Assembly (NCBI GenBank): GCA_004295885.1
Contig: SEDG01000113.1
Coordinates: 1-8,030, forward strand
Reading direction: 5' to 3'
DNA: 8,030 nucleotides
Source of the DNA: Pedobacter sp.
GTDB taxonomy: Bacteria > Bacteroidota > Bacteroidia > Sphingobacteriales > Sphingobacteriaceae
A program made the position numbers and the translations under genes. Positions 1 to 6,348 of this stretch are shown piece after piece. Within the stretch, counting starts at the first letter, position 1, and each line of letters begins with the position of its first letter. A model generated the notes under the pieces. It was not told the DNA's origin, made no database searches, and saw only the letters and a program-made list of their open reading frames with translations.

Positions 1-347
1 CCTAACCTTGTGTGTTCAACGAAATATTTTTGCACCGCATTAAATCTTGCGGCATATTGTGTATTGTTCATCTCTACCTCAAACTGTAAAAATCCAATTC
101 CATTTTTTACGGTATCACCCAAAGCAACAAGGGTCTTTTCTAGGATATCAGGTTTGCTTAGGTCTGTTTTAGCGTGCCAAATGTCAAGTTGCTTGCATTT
201 ATCCAAAACCGTCATCCTCTTAAGTAAATCTTTTACTCTAACCTCTATAGGTGCTGATGCCTTTTTGTAAATGGGCAATTGCTTTTTTTGGGCTTTACTA
301 ATAAAATTGCCAAAGAGTATTAAGGCTATTAAAAACGAAGATTTCAT
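1..347 (-). CDS. Glycoside hydrolase family 3 enzyme, N-terminal part (runs off left edge)
   Basis: The visible 115 codons start at ATG 347-345, six bases after the stop of the preceding GH3 gene, and remain open to the left edge. The protein begins with MKSSFLIALILFG, a typical export signal with likely cleavage between A19 and Q20, so the enzyme is probably periplasmic or surface-exposed. After it comes the usual start of a GH3 (beta/alpha)8 domain: a helix of the form VRVKDLLKRMTVLDKCKQL, then a segment ending NAVQKYFVEHTRLG, which in GH3 precedes the IP..DGPHG substrate-binding strand. Catalytic residues lie beyond the window. Family members hydrolyse beta-glucosides, beta-xylosides or related glycosides; the specificity cannot be read here. 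It is the last visible gene of the array and is surely co-transcribed with the first GH3 gene. GH3 assignment is fairly secure despite the truncation. Confidence 0.8.
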   Translation of the reverse strand, partial: MKSSFLIALILFGNFISKAQKKQLPIYKKASAPIEVRVKDLLKRMTVLDKCKQLDIWHAKTDLSKPDILEKTLVALGDTVKNGIGFLQFEVEMNNTQYAARFNAVQKYFVEHTRL

Positions 348-353
348 GGGCTC

Positions 354-2873
354 TTATTTTAAGATTTGCGCTATCTCGGAAGGAATTACCCTTCCGTTGG
401 GAATCATTAGTTCACCTTTAACCGTATTATTTTTTAGGTTGAGGTCTTTTGCTGCCATAACTTCTATACGGGCGGTAATTTGATGTTTTCCATTTGTAGC
501 GATCCATTGTTTTCCACCAGTCCCGTTAGCTACGGCCATCTCCATGCCACCTTCTGGAATCATATCCTGATTCGTGTCATAGCTGGCAACCTCTTTTCCG
601 TTTACATAGAAATGTAATTTGTAAGCATCTCCTTTTTTAAAGTCGCCGGTTCCACTATTGATAACCGAAGCCATAAAAACCACCGAATCCCCAGGCTTTG
701 GAAATGCTGGCATCGTTCTGATATTGGTAACCAACAGATCTGGCTTGGGAAGAGCAGCTGACAATGAAAACGAGGCTTTGAGAGGAAGTTTGTCTGAGGC
801 TCCACCCACATGTACCGCGTAATCTCCCGTTGGAACTTGGTAAGATTCACTTTGCTCATTGTAGATATATAATTCTTCTGGGCTTAATGTTAAGGTAATG
901 CGTTTAACCTGGCCAGGTTGTAACATCGTTTTTTCAAATCCGCGTAACTGTTTAGCTGGCATGGCAAGCGATGGAATTTGTTTACCCATGGAAAGGTATA
1001 ATTGCACAACTTCTTCGCCTGCAACGTTACTCGTGTTCGTTAAGTCGAAGGAAACTTCAATTAGATCTCCAACTTTTGCATTGGGCTTGTTGATTTTTAT
1101 GGCTGAGTATTCGAACTTAGCATAGCTGATGCCAGCGCCAAATGCAAACTCAGGCGTCAATTTTTGTGCGTCAAACCAGCGGTAGCCAGCACCCTTATAC
1201 ACCATGTCTCTAAAATCTGGATTGATCGGTATGATTTGGCTATCATCCTTGGGCATGGTGACTGGTAGTTTACCCGAGGGATTGTACTTGCCAAACAATA
1301 CATCGGCAATTGCCTTGCCGCCTTCCTGACCTGGATAAAATGCATACAATAATCCCTTCACGTTTTTAATTACTGGTGTTACGCTACAGATACCACCAGA
1401 AATAACTACCAAAATGATATTTGGGTTTACCTTGGCTATTTCATTGATTAATCTGTTTTGCATACCAGGCAATAAGACGGTTTGAGAAGCCCTGTCGGGA
1501 CGGGTGATGCTTCCACCGCCTTTTTCATCTGCTTCTTTATTTAAAAAATAACCCTCACCTTCCACGGTATTATCCAAGCCAGCCACAAAGACTACATATT
1601 CAGCTGTTTTGGCTGCTTTAATTGCGCTGGCAAATTGTGTAGTGTCATTATCATTGATATTACAGCCCTTGGCAAACCTAACCTTGCTTTCTCCGATGAT
1701 GTTCTTGACCCCATCGTAAACTGGAATGACATAAGATGGAGATACCTTGGAACTGCTGTTCCCATCGAGCGGTAGCACTTTGCCATTGGGACCAATTACC
1801 GCCACTGATTTAATGTCCTTGTTATTTAAAGGCAATATTCCTTGTGCGTTTTTTAGCAAGACAAGACTTTTTAACCCACTTTCATAAACTAATGCTCTAT
1901 TTTCTGTTCCATCAATTACAGCTTTATCAATTACCGGTACGCCATCCATCATTCCAGATAGGATTTTTGTTCTCAGCACGTTTCTAGCGGCTCTTTCTAC
2001 TAGGCTGATATCAAACTTTCCGCTTTTTACACCATCGGGTAATTCTTTGATATATAAATCATTTCCCTCGCAAAAGTCAAGCTCTGCAGATAGCGCCTTA
2101 CCAGTGTTGCTAAAGCCACCCCAATCACACATGGTATAAAAATTATAGCCCCAATGATCTCTTAGTAGGTCTTTAATCAGGAAACTGTTTTCTGCACATT
2201 TATCTCCGTTTACCCAGTTGTATGCACACATTACAGAATAGGCACCGCCATATTGTATCGTCCTTTTCCAATGGGCGCCCCAAAACTCTACCAGGCTTCT
2301 CTGGTCGCTTAGGTAATCATTAGTTCTTCTGTTTAACTCGTAGGTATTTAGGTTATAATGTTTAAGAGACCCGAAAACGGAAGTGGTGTTTTGCCCCAGC
2401 ACAAACGCCGTGGAAATCCTGCCGCCCAAGAAGGGATCTTCACCTATGGTTTCAGCGGCACGGCCAACACGGGGGTCTATCATCATGTCTAGGGCGGGTC
2501 CGGCAATCCTATCTTTACCTCTAGCGGCCTGTTCTAGTGAAATAGCTCTTCCCACTCGGGTTATTAAATTAGGATCCCAAGTGGCAGCCATTGCCATGGT
2601 TACTGGAAAGGAAGAAAATCCTTTTGCACCGTTGCCAATGCCATGCGGTCCATCGCTGCCCTTAAATTGTGGTATTTTCAGGCGTTCATTGCCATCGGTA
2701 AGGTAGTAAAGCTGCTCAATTTTTTCTTGCACGCTCATTTTGCTCAACAATAGATCGAGTCTTTGTTCCAAAGCATCAACTTTTTGTTTTTGTGCAATCG
2801 AGGTTTTTATCAGGATAAGCATTGATAAAAAAATTAATATGCAAATCTTTTCCGGTTGGCTAACTCTTTTCAT
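354..2873 (-). CDS. Exported GH3 beta-glycosidase with Fn3-like and CARDB-like C-terminal domains
   Basis: An 839-residue protein, probably a beta-glucosidase or beta-xylosidase type exo-hydrolase acting outside the cytoplasm. Residues 1-27 form a signal peptide (likely cleavage A27/Q28). The GH3 N-terminal barrel (about 35-310) shows the substrate-binding SDGPHG (73-78), GEDPFLGG (144-151), KHYNLNTYELNR (171-182) and MCDWGG (248-253), in which D250 is the expected nucleophile. The C-terminal alpha/beta domain (about 335-585) starts with SLVLLKNAQGILPL; E438 or E440 in VEGEG is the expected acid/base. About 17 residues are inserted between this motif and the DRAS..LLPGMQ stretch that normally follows closely. 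An Fn3-like domain (about 590-702) is followed by an extra beta-rich domain (about 709-825) with CARDB-like features (PDLLVTNI, NSGTGDF, HQITARIEV, NLKNNT). ATG 2873 is chosen because it gives a complete signal peptide. A 74-base gap separates it from the preceding gene. Confidence 0.93.
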   Translation of the reverse strand: MKRVSQPEKICILIFLSMLILIKTSIAQKQKVDALEQRLDLLLSKMSVQEKIEQLYYLTDGNERLKIPQFKGSDGPHGIGNGAKGFSSFPVTMAMAATWDPNLITRVGRAISLEQAARGKDRIAGPALDMMIDPRVGRAAETIGEDPFLGGRISTAFVLGQNTTSVFGSLKHYNLNTYELNRRTNDYLSDQRSLVEFWGAHWKRTIQYGGAYSVMCAYNWVNGDKCAENSFLIKDLLRDHWGYNFYTMCDWGGFSNTGKALSAELDFCEGNDLYIKELPDGVKSGKFDISLVERAARNVLRTKILSGMMDGVPVIDKAVIDGTENRALVYESGLKSLVLLKNAQGILPLNNKDIKSVAVIGPNGKVLPLDGNSSSKVSPSYVIPVYDGVKNIIGESKVRFAKGCNINDNDTTQFASAIKAAKTAEYVVFVAGLDNTVEGEGYFLNKEADEKGGGSITRPDRASQTVLLPGMQNRLINEIAKVNPNIILVVISGGICSVTPVIKNVKGLLYAFYPGQEGGKAIADVLFGKYNPSGKLPVTMPKDDSQIIPINPDFRDMVYKGAGYRWFDAQKLTPEFAFGAGISYAKFEYSAIKINKPNAKVGDLIEVSFDLTNTSNVAGEEVVQLYLSMGKQIPSLAMPAKQLRGFEKTMLQPGQVKRITLTLSPEELYIYNEQSESYQVPTGDYAVHVGGASDKLPLKASFSLSAALPKPDLLVTNIRTMPAFPKPGDSVVFMASVINSGTGDFKKGDAYKLHFYVNGKEVASYDTNQDMIPEGGMEMAVANGTGGKQWIATNGKHQITARIEVMAAKDLNLKNNTVKGELMIPNGRVIPSEIAQILK

Positions 2874-2900
2874 TTTATGTTCGGGTCATTAAGTAATTTA

Positions 2901-2914
2901 TCGCCCAGTGGCGA
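2901..2914 (-). promoter_or_regulatory. Small hairpin in the longest intergenic gap
   Basis: The 74-base gap 2874-2947 between the DUF336 gene and the GH3 gene contains TCGCC-CAGT-GGCGA, a perfect 5-base-pair stem with a 4-base loop. On the transcribed strand it is followed by TAAATTACTTAATG, not by a U-tract, so it is a poor intrinsic terminator. I see no Bacteroidota-type promoter (TTTG with TAnnTTTG) in the gap. The structure may be a weak mRNA-processing or stability element, or chance. The A-rich AACATAAA before the GH3 ATG is typical of start regions in this phylum. Confidence 0.25.
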
Positions 2915-2947
2915 GTGAATAGATATTTGATAGTTCTTTGTTTTGGC

Positions 2948-3469
2948 TTACAAAATCTCGTTTTGTTCTATTTTATTTAATGCTTTTACCATTATTTCCA
3001 GGTCTGATGTTCCCCTGAAACCACTAAAACCTACAGCCAACTTCTTACCGTCTTTCAATTTTAGCGGCTGACCACCTTCCCAGCCAATCAAGTCTGGCGC
3101 CTCAATTCCATTGGCATTTTCGTCTACTAACTTGTTAAAGACCATTTGCTCATATTCACCTGTTTTTACTCCGGTAAGCCACACTTGGCTTGCTTTTATC
3201 CAAGCTACTTTATAAGATTGCCTTAACCGTTGCCTGTTTTCTCCGAACATTTTGCCGTATATATTACCATCTTCGTCTATGATGCAAACCGCTAGGTTTC
3301 CGTTTGAAATACATTGGTCTTTAGGATTCTTTAGGTAAACTGGAATCATTTGTTCGATGGCCTTAAATAATTGATGGATTGTTGTTACCATTTCTGTATG
3401 TTCAATTTTAGTCAAGTTTAGTTCTGTTAAGCCTTTGGCGATATTTCTTTTAATATCAGCCGTTACCAT
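2948..3469 (-). CDS. GlcG/HbpS-like (DUF336) protein
   Basis: A 173-residue soluble protein without an export signal. An N-terminal helical part (about 1-50) is followed by NLAVCIIDEDGNIYGKMFGENR (58-79), a helix RQSYKVAWIKASQVWLTG (83-100), GWEGGQPLK (129-137) and a closing strand KLAVGFSGFRGTSDLEI (143-159). This order (strand with D-G, helix with KA, GG-P, VGFSG then acidic helix) matches the GlcG/HbpS fold. Members bind haem or cobalamin-like ligands or have unknown roles; several sit in glycolate or sugar-oxidation operons. The usual family ending VSGG is replaced by FSGFRG, so the ligand is uncertain. The start ATG 3469-3467 lies within ATGGTAA, where the TAA is the stop of the upstream DUF1080-TIM barrel gene. 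The two are therefore almost certainly translationally coupled and probably act in the same process. Confidence 0.78.
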   Translation of the reverse strand: MVTADIKRNIAKGLTELNLTKIEHTEMVTTIHQLFKAIEQMIPVYLKNPKDQCISNGNLAVCIIDEDGNIYGKMFGENRQRLRQSYKVAWIKASQVWLTGVKTGEYEQMVFNKLVDENANGIEAPDLIGWEGGQPLKLKDGKKLAVGFSGFRGTSDLEIMVKALNKIEQNEIL

Positions 3470-5019
3470 GATAGGCTTTTCAAAAAGGCCAGGCTTATCG
3501 GTGTTTGTGACATCGAATCGTTGCTTTCATCCTCCAGGTAGAAGTATTCAATTTTTGATTTTTGTGCTGCCTTGATCACGCTTCTGATATCAATTTGGCC
3601 GGAGCCCACAGCTACATCATTCTCGATAGGGGTAGTGCCAGTTAAATTTCCAACTACTCCTTTTCTTAGGTCTTTAACATGCATCAACTTAAATCGGTCT
3701 CCATATTTTTTCAGTAAGGCAACGGGATCTGCTCCTGGATGAAAGGCCCAAAGGATATCAAGCTCAAAGCTTACATATCTTGGATCCGTGTTTTTTACCA
3801 GGTAATCAAAAAAAGTCTGATCTTGGTAGGTCTGCATATCAAAGCCGTGATTGTGGTAGCAGAAAACCAAGTTGTATTTGTCTTTCAGTAAGGCACCTAT
3901 TTTATTAAAGTCTGTTACGGCTTTTTGGGCCACTGCAATCGTCATTGTCGTTTTGTCGTGAGGAATCCAGGCAACCCTGACGAACGAGGCACCAAGGGTT
4001 TGTGCATTTTTACCAACCTGGTCGGGTTGGTTGTTAATATCGTCATAGCTAACACCAAATGATGTACATTTCATTCCACGTTCATCCAAGAGTTGCTTAA
4101 TTTCTTCTGCTGTTTTACCAAATAGGTTTGAGAATTCTATGTTGGTAATTCCCATTTTTTTTATCTGATTTAAGGTGCCAACAAAGTCCTTTTCAAAACT
4201 TTTGCGGAATGTAAAGGAGACCACGCCTGGAACCTCTGTTAATAACTTGTTGTTTGGGTATGGCCTGTTTAAATCGTTAATTTCTAAAACCTTAATGTTT
4301 TTGAAGTAAACTTGGTTTCCATGGTCTTGTAACAAAATCCTGCCTTTTTCATTTAACCCAAAACCTGTTAGGTCTTTATATTTACTGGTGGCTATCAGTT
4401 GCTTAAAGTCATCACTTCCTCGTTCGTAGGTAACTACTAAAACACCATTTAACCAATGTTCTATGTGATTTTTAATAGAAACAATCCTTAGGGTGTTCCA
4501 ATTGCCAACACCGTGATTGGTTTTATTCTTTAACGCTGGAATCAAATCGTACAGCGAAGCAATCGTCCTGTTTCCGTTGCTGCCCAGCTTTGCATCTGGG
4601 TGATTTTCGTCATCTAATAATTGATATTCGAGGCCAAAGGCAGACCTAGGGTTTGTAGGATTCGGCTGTTGTGCTGCAACAAAGTACTTGACGCCACTAT
4701 TAGCTCCGGCAGTTAGCTTAAAGTCTAGGGTTAGCTCAAAGTCTTTATACTCCTTTAGGGTAACAATGTCTCCTCCGTTACTTGACTCTGCGCCATTTGA
4801 TGCTTCAACCTGTAGCATTCCATCTTTTACTTTCCATCCCTTAGTTGGAAAATTGGTTATGAATGCCCCTTTCCACCCTGTTGTGGATTTACCGTCAAAC
4901 AATAACTTCCAGCCACCGGCTTTTTCTGCCTTGCTTAATTGATTGTCTTGTGCCATCAAATCATTTGAGAGGAAGATGCTAATTGATAATAAAATTGAAA
5001 TTTTGAGATTTTGAAACAT
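3463..5019 (-). CDS. Exported fusion: DUF1080 (3-keto-glycoside lyase/hydrolase family) plus sugar epimerase/hydratase TIM barrel
   Basis: A 518-residue bifunctional protein. Residues 1-23 are a signal peptide (cleavage near A23/Q24). The DUF1080 jelly-roll (about 36-247) shows WKLLFDGKSTTGWKG (37-51), GWKVKDGMLQVEA (61-73), FELTLDFKLTAGANSGVKYF (94-113), GLEYQLLDDENH (129-140) and LLQDHGNQVYFKNIKV (229-244). A short linker leads to an AP-endonuclease-2-like barrel (about 262-518) with YHNHGFD (388-394), FELDILW (418-424), HPG (427-429), MHVKD (446-450), GSGQID (472-477) and YLEDES (494-499), which hold the presumed metal ligands. DUF1080 members cleave glycosides oxidised at C3, by elimination or hydrolysis. 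Barrels of this type isomerise sugars or hydrate the 2-hydroxy-3-keto-glycal product. The two are usually separate genes. It starts 14 bases after the MFS stop. Domain calls are secure; the exact reactions are inferred. Confidence 0.88.
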   Translation of the reverse strand: MFQNLKISILLSISIFLSNDLMAQDNQLSKAEKAGGWKLLFDGKSTTGWKGAFITNFPTKGWKVKDGMLQVEASNGAESSNGGDIVTLKEYKDFELTLDFKLTAGANSGVKYFVAAQQPNPTNPRSAFGLEYQLLDDENHPDAKLGSNGNRTIASLYDLIPALKNKTNHGVGNWNTLRIVSIKNHIEHWLNGVLVVTYERGSDDFKQLIATSKYKDLTGFGLNEKGRILLQDHGNQVYFKNIKVLEINDLNRPYPNNKLLTEVPGVVSFTFRKSFEKDFVGTLNQIKKMGITNIEFSNLFGKTAEEIKQLLDERGMKCTSFGVSYDDINNQPDQVGKNAQTLGASFVRVAWIPHDKTTMTIAVAQKAVTDFNKIGALLKDKYNLVFCYHNHGFDMQTYQDQTFFDYLVKNTDPRYVSFELDILWAFHPGADPVALLKKYGDRFKLMHVKDLRKGVVGNLTGTTPIENDVAVGSGQIDIRSVIKAAQKSKIEYFYLEDESNDSMSQTPISLAFLKSLSW

Positions 5020-5033
5020 GGTATATTTAAAGG

Positions 5034-6344
5034 TTAGATTTTAACTTTTGGCATTTTTGGAACAAGGAGACTAAACAAGGCCCAAGCGGCCAGATAGGCG
5101 AAAGCACAAATGATGAACATGATGTGATAGCCACTTTCTATCTGGTTTAACGCATCATAATGATCGAAAAGCGCACCAGCGGTCTTTGCAATTAATATTC
5201 CCCCGAAGGCGCCCACCATACCACCAATGCCCACCACAGAAGCTACTGCTTGCTTTGGAAACATATCTGAGACGGTGGTAAAGATATTTGCGGACCAAGC
5301 TTGGTGTGCTGAAGCTGCAAAGCCGATGATTATGACAGCATTCCAATAGCTATAGCTGCCCATCCATTGTGCGGCCAACATTGGGAGTGCACAAACCGCG
5401 AAGATGAGCAAAGCGATTCTTCTAGCTTTGTACAAAGGCCAACCGATCCTGATGAAATAACCAGACAACCAACCGCCGGCAATACTACCGAACATGGCCA
5501 TGGTATAAACTACGGCAATGGGTAGCGCCAGGTCTAGCTTAGTCATTCCATATTGTTTGTTTAAAAACGATGGCAACCAAAATAAGATGAACCACCAAAT
5601 TGGGTCCGTAAAGAATTTGAGTATGGCAAAAGACCAGGTTTGCCTGTAGGAGAGTAGCTTAAACCATTTTATTGGCGGGTCGCTATTTAATTCTACCTCC
5701 GAACCATCATCTTCTGAAATGTAAAGAAGTTCTTCACTGGTTATTTTTTTATGTTTTTGTGGGCTATCATAAAATATCCACCAAAAGATTAACCAGGTTA
5801 AGCCAATTGCTCCCGTAATTACAAAAGCCCATTCCCACCCCAATGTTGCAGCTATTAGTGGTACCGACAAAGGGGCAACTATGGCGCCTACATTAGTGCC
5901 CGAGTTGAAAATACCCGCAGCAAGTGCTCTTTCTTTTTTCGGAAACCATTCTGCCACGGTCTTTATCGCCGCTGGAAAATTGCCGGCCTCACTTACGCCA
6001 AGTACCGCCCTTGCTATCAAAAAACCAAATGTTGAGGAACCAAAGGCGTGGCCAATTGCTGTCAAACTCCAAACGGTAAGGGAAAGTGCATAGCCAAGCT
6101 TGGTGCCAATTTTATCAATGATGATGCCTGAACCAACCATTCCCAGCGCATATGCAACCTGAAAGGCGATCACGATATTGGCATAGTCTGATTCTTTCCA
6201 CCCAAATAAGGGCTGCAGGTAATCGTCTTTTAAAAGACTGATTACCTGTCGATCCAGGTAATTAATGGTAGTGGCGAAAAATACCAACGAAAGTATGATC
6301 CATCGATATCCCTTTCTTGATTTGGTGGGCTGGTTGTTTGCCAT
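5034..6344 (-). CDS. MFS transporter of the ExuT/ACS (hexuronate, sugar-acid) type
   Basis: A polytopic inner-membrane carrier of about 436 residues with two six-helix halves. Family signatures, numbered from an alternative start at 6368, are FATTINYLDRQ (31-41), GIIIDKIGTKLG (81-92, MFS motif A), ARAVLGVSEAGNFPAA (119-134), WFPKKERALA (141-150), FNSGTNVGAIVAP (154-166), FFTDPIWWFILFWLPSF (252-268) and WSANIFTTVSDMFP (358-371). These match the anion:cation symporter group, which imports hexuronates, galactonate and similar monoanions with protons; the actual substrate is unknown. Two starts are possible. ATG 6368 overlaps the upstream gene by 20 bases; ATG 6344 (MANNQPTKSRKGYRW) lies four bases after its stop and gives the more usual short cytoplasmic N-terminus, so it is preferred. 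The central loop (about 200-235) is acidic. A codon-aligned inverted repeat lies near the 5' end. Confidence 0.9.
   Translation of the reverse strand: MANNQPTKSRKGYRWIILSLVFFATTINYLDRQVISLLKDDYLQPLFGWKESDYANIVIAFQVAYALGMVGSGIIIDKIGTKLGYALSLTVWSLTAIGHAFGSSTFGFLIARAVLGVSEAGNFPAAIKTVAEWFPKKERALAAGIFNSGTNVGAIVAPLSVPLIAATLGWEWAFVITGAIGLTWLIFWWIFYDSPQKHKKITSEELLYISEDDGSEVELNSDPPIKWFKLLSYRQTWSFAILKFFTDPIWWFILFWLPSFLNKQYGMTKLDLALPIAVVYTMAMFGSIAGGWLSGYFIRIGWPLYKARRIALLIFAVCALPMLAAQWMGSYSYWNAVIIIGFAASAHQAWSANIFTTVSDMFPKQAVASVVGIGGMVGAFGGILIAKTAGALFDHYDALNQIESGYHIMFIICAFAYLAAWALFSLLVPKMPKVKI
6216..6262 (-). repeat. Inverted repeat with a third arm, able to form alternative hairpins, inside the MFS gene
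   Basis: Positions 6216-6248 read, on the transcribed strand, CAGGTAATC, A, GTCTTTT, AAAAGAC, GATTACCTG. This is a 16-base-pair inverted repeat interrupted only by one extra A, with essentially no spacer. It covers exactly codons 41-51 (QVISLLKDDYL, numbered from ATG 6368). Just upstream, ATTACCTG (6262-6255, codons for Y-L in NYLDRQ) is also complementary to CAGGTAAT (6248-6241) with a six-base loop GATCGA. Arm 2 can thus pair with arm 1 or arm 3 but not both. A match this long is unlikely by chance in 8 kb, although coding constraint on NYLDRQ fixes part of it. Function is unknown; mRNA attenuation, stability control or a protein-binding site are possible. Confidence 0.6.
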
Positions 6345-6348
6345 ATCT

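Noticed and set aside
10..483. Plus-strand open frames at 10-270 and 271-483
   Set aside because: They lie opposite the minus-strand GH3 genes, whose protein families are clear, and their products resemble nothing known.
1305..1314. Palindrome GGCAATTGCC
   Set aside because: A 10-base palindrome inside a conserved coding region is within chance expectation.
2383..2706. Plus-strand open frame of 107 codons
   Set aside because: It is antisense to the conserved GH3 catalytic domain and shows no domain or start signal; the open frame follows from the codon use of the real gene.
2874..2947. A promoter or intrinsic terminator between the DUF336 and GH3 genes
   Set aside because: The small hairpin has no following U-tract, and I find no TTTG plus TAnnTTTG pair, so neither can be supported.
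4012..4031. Hairpin ACCAACC/GGTTGGT inside the DUF1080-barrel gene
   Set aside because: A 7-base-pair stem with a 6-base loop is expected several times by chance in 8 kb, and it has no supporting context.
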